Positions 11,782-23,500 of a DNA stretch of 60,000 nucleotides are shown here, in pieces (the first letter of the stretch is position 1; each line of letters starts with the position of its first letter). The position numbers were made by a program, and so were the translations under genes. A model generated the notes under the pieces. It made no database searches and had not been told where the DNA came from. It saw only the letters and a list, made by a program, of their open reading frames with translations. This DNA comes from Hydractinia symbiolongicarpus (Eukaryota > Cnidaria > Hydrozoa > Anthoathecata > Hydractiniidae). Location of the stretch: the NCBI RefSeq assembly GCF_029227915.1, contig NC_079876.1:15068001-15128000 (forward strand). Reading direction: 5' to 3'.

Positions 11782-13670
11782 AGTTTGATGCCACAACAAA
11801 GGTAACTTAATGGAAGTTTGATGCAACAACAGGGGTAACTTAATGGAAGTTTGATGCAACAACAGGGGTAACTTAATGGAAGTGTGATGCCACAACAGGG
11901 GTAACTTAATGGAAGTTTAATGCGACAACAGGGGTAACTTAATGGAAGTTTGATGCGACAACAGGGGTAACTTAATGGAAGTTTGATGCAACAACAGGGG
12001 TAATTCAATGGAAGTGTGATGCGACAACAAGCGCGATTTAATGGAAGTTTGATGCAACAACAGGGGTAACTTAATGGAAGTTTGATGCAACAACAGGGGT
12101 AACTTAATGGAAGTTTGATGCGACAACAGGGGTAACTTAATGGAAGTTTGATGCAACAACAGGGGTAATTCAATGGAAGTGTGATGCGACAACAAGCGCG
12201 ATTTAATGGAAGTTTGATGCAACAACAGGGGTAACTTAATGGAAGTGTGATGCGTCAACAGGGGTAACTTAATGGAAGTTTAATGCGACAACAGGGGTAA
12301 CTTAATGGAAGTTTGATGCAACAACAGGGGTAACTTAATGGAAGTTTGATGCAACAACAGGGGTAACTTAATGGAAGTTTGATGCAACAACAGGGGTAAC
12401 TTAATGGAAGTTTGATGCAACAACAGGGGTAACTTAATGGAAGTTTGATGCAACAACAGGGGTAACTTAATGGAAGTTTGATGCAACAACAGGGGTAATT
12501 CAATGGAAGTGTGATGCGACAACAAGCGCGATTTAATGGAAGTTTGATGCAACAACAGGGGTAACTTAATGGAAGTGTGATGCGACAACAGGGGTAACTT
12601 AATGGAAGTTTGATGCAACAACAGGGGTAATTCAATGGAAGTGTGATGCGACAACAAGCGCGATTTAATGGAAGTTTGATGCAACAACAGGGGTAACTTA
12701 ATGGAAGTTTGATGCGACAACAGGGGTAACTTAATGGAAGTTTGATGCCACAACAGGGGTAACTTAATGGAAGTTTAATGCGACAACAGGGGTAACTTAA
12801 TGGAAGTTTGATGCAACAACAGGGGTAACTTAATGGAAGTTTGATGCAACAACAGGGGTAATTCAATGGAAGTGTGATGCGACAACAAGCGCGATTTAAT
12901 GGAAGTTTGATGCAACAACAGGGGTAACTTAATGGAAGTGTGATGCCACAACAGGGGTAACTTAATGGAAGTTTGATGCAACAACAGGGGTAACTTAATG
13001 GAAGTTTGATGCGACAACAGGGGTAACTTAATGGAAGTTTGATGCAACAACAGGGGTAATTCAATGGAAGTGTGATGCGACAACAAGCGCGGTTTAATGG
13101 AAGTTTGATGCAACAACAGGGGTAACTTAATGGAAGTGTGATGCGACAACAAGCGTGATTTAAGGGAAGTGTGATGCAACAACAGGGGTAACTTAATGGA
13201 AGTGTGATGCCACAACAGGGGTAACTTAATGGAAGTTTGATGCAACAACAGGGGTAACTTAATGGAAGTTTGATGCGACAACAGGGGTAACTTAATGGAA
13301 GTTTGATGCAACAACAGGGGTAATTCAATGGAAGTGTGATGCGACAACAAGCGCGATTTAATGGAAGTTTGATGCAACAACAGGGGTAACTTAATGGAAG
13401 TGTGATGCCACAACAGGGGTAACTTAATGGAAGTTTAATGCGACAACAGGGGTAACTTAATGGAAGTTTGATGCGACAACAGGGGTAACTTAATGAAAAT
13501 TTGATGCAACAACAGGGGTAATTCAATGGAAGTGTGATGCGACAACAAGCGCGATTTAATGGAAGTTTGATGCAACAACAGGGGTAACTTAATGGAAGTG
13601 TGATGCGACAACAAGCGTGATTTAAGGGAAGTGTGATGCAACAGCAAGCGTGATATAATGCAAGTTTGAT
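11782..13670. repeat. 33-bp minisatellite, about 57 units, with variant order
   Basis: Consensus unit TTGATGCAACAACAGGGGTA followed by ACTTAATGGAAG and a T, 33 bp, repeated about 57 times. Because 33 is a multiple of three, one or more frames stay open on the minus strand for hundreds of codons (for example 12255-13526); these encode an 11-residue repeat and are a by-product of the period. Variants exist: GCC, GCG and GCA after GAT; a GTAATTCAATGG form; and a GTGATGCGACAACAAGCGCG form. The GTAATTC variant (about 12001, 12165, 12496, 12628, 12858, 13057, 13321, 13519) is followed each time by the AAGCGCG variant, so pairs were copied as blocks. Edges decay (AAAGGTAAC at the left, GCAAGCGTGATATAATG at the right). 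Confidence 0.95.
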
Positions 13671-13929
13671 TTCGATTTCAACCTAAGCAAGCAAACATGC
13701 AGTATTCTCTAATAGATAATCAGTAAGAAATACAATGAAACCGCAGTTAAGCCTGTGAAATGCAAGACTTTCGCACACTAAGTTACAGTTAAAGAACACG
13801 GCAATATAATTTTGTGTTGCCTATGTAAAGGTCGTTATTAGAAAACGCGGCGAAATAATCATCCCAATTCGCATCAGCTGTTTACCCAAAGAAAAACATC
13901 ACAATACCTCTATTACTGTAATTGAATAA
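13671..13929. other. Spacer between minisatellite and copia relic
   Basis: About 260 bp without coding signal. No long terminal repeat could be recognised here, so the 5' end of the retrotransposon is probably lost. Confidence 0.4.
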
Positions 13930-14676
13930 ATTTACGCAAAAACAAGATTTTGCTATCAGTATTTTAGAGGAAGAGGAAGATACTTTAGAGGTGCGACCAA
14001 CTACACAAGACCTACTGCTGACAGAAATAGTAAAGATAATCGTCAAAGAAATCCTGTGGATATGAATGGAGAAATATCGAGATGTAACATTTGTGGATCT
14101 GTGTTTTATTGGCAAAGAGATTGCCCAGACTCATACGAAAATAGAAAGAAAAAGAAAGAGGAAGTGAATGTAACGTTGTATACAGAGGTAATGGATGTAT
14201 TTATGGGTGAAACATTGAGCGCTGCTGTTCTGGATTCAGGCTGTTCAAAAACTGTTTGTGGAGAAAGTTGGCTGAAAGAATATTTAGAGACATTGAGTGA
14301 TAATGAACTTAATCATGTCACAGAGTCACAAAGTAATACAATATTTAAGTTTGGAGATGGAAATGAAATGAGATCTATTAAACAAATGAAATTGCCAGCC
14401 AGAATTGGAGATACTAATATCAATATTGTAACAGATGTTGTGAAAGGATATTTGCCACTACTTTTTAGTAAAGATGCCATGAAGAAAGCAGGCACAAAAA
14501 TTGATTTTTCAAAGGACACAATAGAAATTCTGGGAATGAAGCAAAAGGTGTTTCTCACATCCTCGGGACACTATTGTATCCCTATAGGCAAAAGAAAATT
14601 TGAATTTGATGATATTTCAAGTGTGGATGCGGAAGAAATAGTTTTGTATTCAAAGAGTTTCGCTATGAAAAATTAA
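13930..14676 (+). pseudogene. Ty1/copia polyprotein: gag end and protease
   Basis: The open frame starts after a stop at 13927. An Arg/Gly-rich nucleic-acid-binding stretch YFRGRGRYFRG (about 13960-13990) leads to a CCHC-like zinc knuckle CNICGSVFYWQRDC in which the histidine position is tyrosine. Then comes the aspartic protease with active site VLDSGCSKTVCG (about 14228-14265) and a later GxxLxL-like end. Polyprotein processing and RNA binding are its family roles. The frame ends in TAA at 14674, but the integrase follows in the same frame, so this is a single nonsense codon. The 5' gag and LTR are missing. Confidence 0.85.
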
Positions 14677-15231
14677 GCCGAAAGATTAAAAGACATCGTT
14701 AAACTTCATAAACAGTTTAGTCATCCGCCACCAGAACGTTTAAAGAAGTTACTTCGGGATGCAGGTGTTGAGGATAAGAAGTTACATACATTGATTGACC
14801 ATATATCACAGAAATGCGAGACATGTTTCAAGTACAAGAAACTATCCCTAAGACCTATGGTGGGTTTGCGTATGTCCAATGATTTTAATGACTGTGTAGC
14901 AATGGACCTAAAAGAGTGGACAGATGGCAATACAAAAACATGGTTTTTACATTTAATTGATACTTTTACAAAGTATAGTGCTGCTACTGTCATACATAGC
15001 AAACGAAAAGAAGTGATTGTCAAAAAGATATTTGAAATCTGGATAGGAACATTTGGCTGTGCAGGGAAGTTCATGGTTGACAATGGAGGGGAGTTCGATA
15101 ACAGTGAATTCATTGATTTCTGTGAAAATTTTAACATTAGGGTTGTGACCACTGCTGCAGAGAGTCCATGGAGTAACGGAATAGTTGATAGGCATAATGC
15201 TATCATTGGAGAGACTGTTCGGAAATTATGA
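14677..15231 (+). pseudogene. Ty1/copia integrase
   Basis: Same frame as the protease, past one stop. The HHCC zinc-binding module is visible (KLHKQFSH at about 14698-14721, then CETC). Counting from Met 14791, the catalytic aspartates are D39 (VAMDLKEW) and D97 (VDNGGEF). The third acidic residue, expected as glutamate 36 positions on, is D133 (GIVDRHN, codon GAT at 15187-15189). An Asp at the DDE glutamate position would be expected to cripple strand transfer. The frame stops at 15229-15231, and the conserved sequence continues in another frame. Confidence 0.88.
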
Positions 15232-16106
15232 ATGATCAAAACTGTGAGTTAGAAGTGGCTTTAAGTTGGGCAATTAGTGCAAAGAACTCACTTGCAAATT
15301 ACAATGGCTACAGTCCAAACCAATTACTTTTTGGCAAGAACCCCAATATACCATGCATATTGACAAATAAGCCACCTGCAATGGAAAGTAAAACTGCTAG
15401 TCAAGTAGTAGCGAAAAATTTAAATGCTATGCATGCAGCAAGACGGGCATATATCGAAAACGAGTCATCAGAAAAGATACGACGAGCTTTGAGACATCAA
15501 ATTAGACCTTCTGGAAATGTGAAATACATGAATGGCGATAAAGTCTATTATCGGAGAAAAGACGACAAACATTGGCATGGCCCAGGTACAGTTATAGGTT
15601 TTGAAAGTCAGCAAGTTTTGGTAAAACATGGAAGTCGATACATTCGTGTGCATCCATGTAATTTAATGCATGAGAAAGGTCAAGAGAGAATAGTTTCTGA
15701 TGACACACCGAAACCTGAAACAAACACAGAACAGTTTATGAAACATCTTGCACCAGAAGATGATGATGTATACAGTGAAAATGATGAGGATGATGTAGAT
15801 GCTGTTACACTAGAAGAGGACAATGTATACTTTGAAGATACTGAAAATACTATTGAAGAAGAAGAAATGAGGAGAAATGATGATGACTTTGATAGTATAA
15901 ATCCTATTGATGAAGTAAGCAAATTAGAAAATGTGGAACACAATAAAGATGTAAGCGAACAGCGGAATGTCAATGCTAACAATAAAAATGATGATGCTGA
16001 AAATGATGTTGTTAAATTAAAACCAAAGATGAAAATACGCATTGCAACAAATGAAGATTTGCAATTAAAAGAAGTTGAAGTAATTTCAAGAGATACTGTT
16101 AGTTGA
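15228..16106 (+). pseudogene. Ty1/copia integrase C-terminus and linker
   Basis: Starts in a new frame at 15228 with NDQNCELEVALSWAISAKNS, the usual run after the catalytic core, then YNGYSPNQLLFGKNPNIP, the GKGY/GPGTVIGF-type C-terminal fold (HWHGPGTVIGF) and VRVHPCNL-like end. A long acidic linker (about residues 165-260, rich in D/E/N) precedes the reverse transcriptase. Ends at a stop 16104-16106 in a second frameshift; the frame that carries the RT opens from about 16102. Confidence 0.82.
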
Positions 16107-16840
16107 CAGCACAGAGACTGAATTAATTAAGCAAGCAAAAACGAATGAGCTGGAAAATTGGATCAAAAACAATGTTTATGAAGAGGTTCCAGTGTCTAAG
16201 CAATCAGTGATATCGACAAGATGGGTGATTACCAAGAAATGTGACCAGTCTGGTTTGGTCAAATTTAAAGCAAGGTTAGTAGCAAGAGGATTTGAAGATA
16301 AAGCAGATGTTCAAACAGATTCTCCGACCTGCTGCAAAGAGTCACTTAGGATTATGTTTGCTATTATGTCTGTCATGAATTGGACATGCCATTCTATTGA
16401 CATTAAAGCAGCATTTCTTCAAGGAAAGCCTATTGACAGAGAATTGTATATACGTCCACCCAAGGAAGCCTACAAAGAGGGAACAGTATGGAAATTAAAG
16501 ACATGTGTTTATGGATTAAACGATGCTTCAAGGACTTGGTATCTTAAGGTTTATGAAGAACTTACCAAATTGAATGTTAAAGTATGTAAATATGACCCTG
16601 GTTTATTTTATTGGCACCACAATGGTAAACTAGCAGGTATTATTTCTACACATGTTGATGATTTTGGTTGGGGAGGGAGCGAATATTTTGAGAGAGAGGT
16701 TATTGAAGAGATAAGAAAAATCTTTCAAGTTGGTGTAGAAAAATCAGTTGCGTTCAAATACCTTGGTATAAACCTCAGTTGTAAAGATAACGAGATAATG
16801 TTAGATCAGATATCATATGTAAATAAATTTTGTCAAATCT
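16102..16840 (+). pseudogene. Ty1/copia reverse transcriptase, 3'-truncated
   Basis: VDSTETELIKQAKTNELENW opens the frame, then STRWVITKK, FKARLVARGF, the first catalytic aspartate in HSIDIKAAFLQG, LKTCVYGLNDASRTW, and the second and third in HVDDFGWGG, where the usual tyrosine of YVDD is histidine. Similarity runs to YLGINLS and DQISYVNKFC and stops near 16840. The thumb/connection, RNase H and 3' LTR are absent, replaced by unrelated AT-rich sequence. With the missing 5' end this is a fragment inserted or preserved between a minisatellite and the astacin gene. Confidence 0.88.
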
Positions 16841-17332
16841 TTTTTTTAACAAAACAAAGACAATATGTCATTGTGCGTAAATGCTGGCGTAATTTATTGA
16901 TAATATCCATTTGCGAAATAAAACTCAATAAAAATAAAAGCAAAATTTAGATTTGGGAAATCACAATTCTCGTAAAAACTAATCCCCGCTAACAATTGCC
17001 AGATTAGGGTAAGCTACAAAAAAAAACAGTCTTCATGTTTATTTTTGTATGTTACTGTGGAAACATCTGCTTTAGAACATTGTAAACATTGCTTTCTATT
17101 ACATTCAACACCTAAAATCCTTTACGCATTACCTAAAATGATCTCCATAATTCATACTCTGTGTCATTTACTCGGATTGGTGCCAGATAATAAAACACTC
17201 TATACGAACATACAAACTTAGCTAGAAAGTTTGCTATACAAGTTACAATTTGTATTCTGAATAAACTGTCCCATCACTTCTGTACTATCAACTTTTGCGT
17301 CAGCATTAGCAGTCTAAAATTGCAGAGAGGCT
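16841..17332. other. 3' flank of the astacin gene
   Basis: AT-rich, no coding signal. It should contain the 3' UTR of the minus-strand protease gene; no AATAAA is seen close to the stop codon on that strand. Confidence 0.4.
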
Positions 17333-17550
17333 TCAGCAAATGCCGCAGGAAAGTTTACAATATTTTCTCATAAACCTTTTCACGTTAACTTTTTGATTCA
17401 TACAATGTCCAGCATTGCTCCATTTCGGACATCGCCGATCTCTGTCAAGACAACAAGTGTGTCTGCAGCTAGCATAAACAAACGAATCTTTTAAACACCA
17501 ACTTTTGATATCACTGCAAAACAAATATTTGTCACCCAGCACTTTTTTTC
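17333..17550 (-). CDS. Astacin exon 8: ShKT-type cysteine module and stop
   Basis: Acceptor TTTCATTCCAG. Encodes a first divergent cysteine cluster (CSDIKSWC...CRHTC) and a complete six-cysteine ShKT pattern: C-x6-C-x8-C-x14-C-x3-C-x2-C starting CLDRDRRCPKWSNAGHC and ending YCKLSCGIC, then TGA. ShKT modules are frequent C-terminal additions to cnidarian and nematode astacins; related peptides block potassium channels, but as a protease appendage it is more likely a binding module. Confidence 0.9.
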
Positions 17551-20500
17551 CTGGAATGAAAAAGTAATAATAATAATAAGAATAAGAATAATAATAAAGC
17601 TACTTGTAAAGTAATTTTTGTTTCTGCCAAAATGGGTTCATGCTAACCACTCAGGAAATCTTCAAATTAAAATTAACAAATGCGATGTATTTTTGCCCAC
17701 TTTGCTGCAATGTGGAAATCTGCGCGGATACAGTATTTACTTTGTGTGCGTGACAATTAATCTTGTTGGTATATACAATTTGTTTGTATATTATATAATT
17801 AAAGCCATACACGGATATGGCAGTCATCTGTTTCATGAGTAACATAATGGTACAATTTTGGGGGTAGTAATTTTATTCTCTGAGAAAATATATAGCTGCA
17901 AGATATTTTTTCACCATAAAGGTTATTTCTTGGTGTTTCGCTCTAGCTATGTTTTGATATTTTATTTTTAATTACTTGATCCATCTTAACAATTGGGCCG
18001 TGAAATTATTAAGTTACCGATCAAGATTGTTGCTTGAGGATAATGTCTAACAATTGAGTTTTTAGATTGTTGATATTACAGCTAAATGCAAAAGTCCGCT
18101 TTATTTGCAAAGCACGACGTAATTAGTACTGTGTAGTTGATTTCTGAACGGCATAATGGCCACTGGAGACAAAAAACGCGCGCACAGACTCAAAATGGCA
18201 GCGATTCAGGTAAACTCATTGGCCAATATTTCCATGCTATTACACATTGTAGTGCTTTCAGCGCTCATAAAAAATTCAAATTACTTTGAATTTTAAAACA
18301 AGCAGTGAAGGTAAAAGCTCTCCTCTGATGCGTGTTGAAGTGGACTTTTGCCTTAACATTCATTGGAAATTAATAAGGAAGGGGTAACTTTATTTACCTT
18401 TTTTGTTCGTAATCAACGGTGCTGGTTTATCCAAATCCAATGTTTTCTTTTCGCAGTTATAATATTTGTTCAACTGCTTGATATCAATTGTACTCATACT
18501 ATTTCGCTGACCAAGCACTTTATTCGGATCTCCTCTCGCTTCAATTGTTTTGATCCTTCTGTTCACTGCAAAAGCATAGCTAAAAAATATTTGGCAGATA
18601 TTGAACTCATTATTTCTGCAAAAGTGAGTTCATGATAAACGCCGAAATAATATCTTGAATCAATTCACTGCTGTAGATGCAGAACATTTAAATGTAGCTA
18701 GTAATTATTTGTCTATAAACGAAATAAATGTCAAATGGCTGCCAATTGCATTCCTGAGTTTTTAAACGAGTTTTTAACGAGTTTACGGAAGAGGGTTTCT
18801 TCGCGTTGGAAGTGAAGAGTAGTGTTACTGCTCAGAAGAAAAGTTTCCTAAAATATTAAAAGCAGACACGCGCGCGCCTATACTCCCCCTTTGCGTTTAA
18901 ATACCTTAGAAGAGAAGCAATTATAATCAACGTTTTGCTGCTTGGGATACATTTGGCTGTCGTATGGTCTTGTAAATTTTTAGAAACGTTAATGCTAACA
19001 TAGTTTGACTTATCATTAACATTTTGACGAATTTATGAACTACTCTGTTAAATAATTATACGGCTTTATAAATCAAATTTCACTGCAAATATGTTTGCGC
19101 AATGCTGAAGAAAATGCTTTCTGAAATGTTAGATCAATGCTATTGTAATATAACCCGTTAGTAAAACAGGTGTATTACACAGTCTCCAGTGGTGCTAGCG
19201 CGCAACCTCGGTGCAGCAACAAATCTCGAAAAAACACACATGTGGCACTTTATCGTTTAGAAAAAAACCGAATTCAACTGCTGGCTAATTAATTAGTCTT
19301 ACTTGCTAACTTTATATCCACAGTTGCAGTGTTTTATGTTATTGGTTACTCTCAATATAGAATATATTTTCCCTGTATGTTTTTAGGGAGGTTTGAAATT
19401 TTCTAAGGTGCGTAAGCGCGTTTTGGAAATTATAAAATTCCATGCACCTATTTTGTTAAAGATCAGAGGAATTGAGGCCGTTTTAAAAAAACTTGAAATC
19501 TTTTCACATATTTTTATAACAACTACGATTACATTTAATATAGCTAAACATAATGCGTAATTGTTCAAAAAAAGAATAGATGCTAATATTTGATATAGAT
19601 ATTATGAAAAAAAATTCACATTATCGTTATCGTCATCATTTTCAGCAGACTATTTCATTAAAACCACAGCTACTTTTTCACAATCTTTGCCAAATTCCAA
19701 ATTTTAAAATTCCAATTATTCACACACTTTTAACCTCGCACCCACCCCCATATATAAATATCTCTTTAATAATAGCCGTATTTTGTCTGTCTGTCCGTGA
19801 AAGCAGTGAACCGTCGTGGAAACACGAAATTTTAAATGCGCACCGATACCAAATGCGATGTATTTTTACCGACTTTGTTTTCATTGCTCGCGCGTAGTAT
19901 ACTAATCACGACGCCTGATTCTTTAAAAAAATCCCAGATTTTCGCGACCAGAAAGAATCTAAGATTTTCGCTTAAAAAACAATCCAATATATTTTCGCGG
20001 CTGAATAAACGAAGGGCATTTTGATTCATAAAAAACAATCCAAGATTTGCACAGCTGAATAAACGAAGGTCATTTACATTTTAAAAATGGTCGTGTATGG
20101 TCAGGCTGACATTTGTTTGACTTTTTTTATCTTCTGAAAGCTTTATATTTTTGTAATATTTGTTTTCCGTTTGTTTTCAATGTTAGGATGAATATATTGT
20201 CACGTTTTTTTGGCCACATACAGATCTTAAACGCACCAGTATTAAGAAGTTTGGCTAGGAACGAAGATTTTTAAGGTTAGCTAGCTAGCTAGAGCCTCAC
20301 TTATTGTTCTTCTGTTTGTTATTAGAGCTTTTTATCCTAGCCAAAATTTATTTTTATTTTGTGGCTATTTAGCTAGCTCCCAAAAAAGTGAAAATGTAAA
20401 ATGCGGTTTGGTTACAACAATATTCTTAAGCAATAATTCTTATGCGAAATGCAGTTAGCTGGGTAGCAACATTTGTTACATATTTTACTGAAAACCTTTT

Positions 20501-23500
20501 CTGCAAATAAAATGAGCGATTGTTTTAGCTGAACCAAAGTTGCAATAAAGTATTTTTTTGGAAAAGGTATTACGCCTATACGCCTGTTCAACTCTGTTTA
20601 ACTGTACTAAGCGCTTTGCCCAGTGTTAACAACAGACTGATTTTTTGAGATGGGCTGTTACGCCTGTACTAAGGGGTTAGGCCATTGTGACAATTAATAT
20701 TAAACTTTCTTGGGAATCACGCCTGTACCAATGTGCAACACTGCTTACCTGGACTAACCACTCAGCCCTGTGTTAGCAATGGACTGTTTCTTGTGTTTTT
20801 ATTTAAAAAGAGTCAGTGAGAAAGTTTTTTTCAAACGGGTATTGTCCCTATACGCCTGTTCAACTTTGTTTAAATGTACTAAGCGCTTAGCCCGGTGTCA
20901 CGATTAATTTTTTAACTTTTACAAAAACTTCTTCCACAAAATAAAATAACATTGACCGATTGTTTTTGCTATGACGGAGTCACAACGGTTGGAAATTGTG
21001 CTTTATTTCAGCCTTTGTTGCGGGAAAGTTATTTTTTGAGAAATATGTTACAGTCGCAGCACTACAATGGTGTATGCCCTTCACTTGATTTGCGACATAC
21101 TGCATACTTGTAATAGAGCGCTCCACGTGACCGTGTTGCACAGTTTGCAGTTCTTTTTATTTTGCCTTTTTCGTAATTTTACAAAAGATTTCGTTTGATT
21201 TAAAATTTCTTATACGAAAGTCATGGGTAGTTAGCTTTTATTGTTCCTTCGATGAAGTTTCTTTGTTATAAATACGTGTCCAATCAAAGTTACGGACAAT
21301 TAACATTGCGTTGTCTATTTCGTTAACAGTTTTAATTATTCGCGCCGTTTTAAAGAAATCACCAAAAACAAGTTTTATGATAAGGAGAAGAGAACAACAA
21401 ATTTTTAAGAAGATTTATTAGGTGAATTTTGTGTTTGTTTTTAACATGAATTCGAATTTTATTTCGTAAATTTTATTTCATTTTTAACCATTTACACTTT
21501 TTTTAAGAATTTTTGTGTGAAGCTTGGGGGTGCTCTTTTTGCTGAAATTTTTCTTATTATGTTTAAGCAAAAAGTGTAAGAAAATGTCAAATCTAGCTTT
21601 TAAACGCTATTTAGAAGAGGAGCCTCTTTCTTAAACTCAAACAGGCCGTAAAATGCGCGAATTATTGTTAAATATATGAATTTTACGAGAAAGCGGGTAA
21701 CACTACTTTCCAAACACTATGGTCCTAAAAAAGAGGAATGTGTAGCTTATACTGGTTCCGTGCCTATTAGTGTATTTTCTCAGGGACTGTGGCTGCCGAT
21801 GTTTAATTTTATTACAGTTTTGCGAAATAATTACAACAGCGAATTCCCGTGGATTGTCCCACGGGCTAACGACTAGTCTCTTTAATAATAGCCGTCGTCA
21901 GTCTGTCTGTGTGTCCGCGAAAGCCGTGTCTCGTAAGGGAAACACGAAATTTTTAAAATGCGCATCAATACCAAATGCGATATATTTCTGTCCACTTTGT
22001 TGCAACGAGTTAATTTAAAGGACGGTCAACCCCGTGAATTTTCAACGGGCTAACGACTAGTCTATACTAAAATACACGTCTACGTCTGTCTGTCTGTCTG
22101 TCACGCAAAATGGTAGCTTAGCTGCGCAAGTAGCGAGGCGCACGCAATTCGGTATAAAAAGGACAGGTTAACACGTGGTTTTTCCACGGGCTAACGAATT
22201 GTAATGATCTATTTATCCTGGAGAAATACAAATAAGCTCAACTTACTTTCCATAATGCATAACAGAATTTAGATCATAAGGTTCGCCAAGTGTTGAGGCG
22301 TGTCCTTTTTTGTATTTTTTGAAATTGTAGATCATATCTATATAAAAACGAAACAAAAATTCTGTAAGTTAGTTACAATAGGTTTTTATTTATTTTTTTG
22401 TTTGTAACAATAAACTCTAACGTGAAAATATACACACATTGAAGGCATGACATACAAGTATTTTTTTCTGAATAAAAATGGAATGGTTACTTAATACACA
22501 GAAATTCTAACTGTGTGAAAGATTCGGTCCAAAAAATGGAGACAAAGAATCTACTTTTTTTCTCTTTTTCACTTTATCATTTATATTTATTTTGCACTTA
22601 CGTCTTCTTGTTTCAATAACCTGTTTTCTTCTCTACCAGATTTTACCAGAAAAAGATTATCCAGTTAAACGAAAAACAAACACCCTATCTGTTTAACGTC
22701 ACTCATAGGTCAAAAGTGACAGGTAAAAATACATCACTTTGAAAAAAGTTTCGTTTTCGCCTATAAGTCATTTGTTAGGGGTAAACCTTTCGTTTAAACA
22801 AATCGCGTAGCCTGTTTTTAATAAATATGTAAAAAGGAATATAATTTCTACCGACTCGGTCAAGTAGTGGAAATTTCGCAAGCAAGGCCACGAAGAAAAG
22901 AGATGTAACTTATAAAAAAGTTTTAAAAAACACAAACAGTGTTATGTTCTTCAAAACTGTTTCCTTTGCATGTAAAGGATGATACAGATGTGAGGAATAC
23001 TTTTTCGTTATATTTTACGGAATGCATAACACCATAGTTTTAACTTGTTATATAACACGAGGACTGCTTGAATTACTCTTTCATTGACGATGATATGTGA
23101 ACAACAGTTTAAGTGTGAACAACAGTTAAGTGTAAACAAAAGCTTAACTGTGAACAAACAAACAACTGTTTATAAGTGAACAACAGCTTATGTGTGAATA
23201 ACGATTTGAACAAACAAGAAAACAAACACATAAACAACAGATCATGTGTAAACAACAGTTTGTGTGTGAACAATAAAAAAAACACTTCATGCAGGGACAC
23301 CAGTTAATGAGTAAACCGCAGCTTACGTGTGAACCACAACTTATGAGTAAACCACAGCTTACGTGTGAACTACAGTTAAAGTGTGAGCAAACAAAAAAAC
23401 AAACAAACAAACAAACAAACAAACAACAGATCATGTGTAAACAACAGTTTGTGTGTGAACAATAAAAAAAAACACTTCATGCAGGGACACCAGTTAATGA

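Noticed and set aside
12255-13526. 423-codon minus-strand ORF with an 11-residue repeat (CCCIKLPLSYP)
   Set aside because: It is produced by a 33-bp minisatellite; two other minus frames are open over much of the same DNA, and the edges decay without start or splice signals.
11782-13670. CRISPR-like array
   Set aside because: Contiguous repeats with no unique spacers, in a eukaryotic context.
14721-15239. 172-codon minus-strand ORF
   Set aside because: Shadow of the copia integrase on the other strand.
18000-18110. Candidate for astacin post-Met-turn exon (minus-strand frame with NSIV...PQATI)
   Set aside because: The exon at 18398-18579 fits sequence, splice sites and phase far better.
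18150-19205. Inverted CACTGGAGAC pair that could be transposon ends
   Set aside because: Only about 11 bp match, and astacin exon 7 lies between them.
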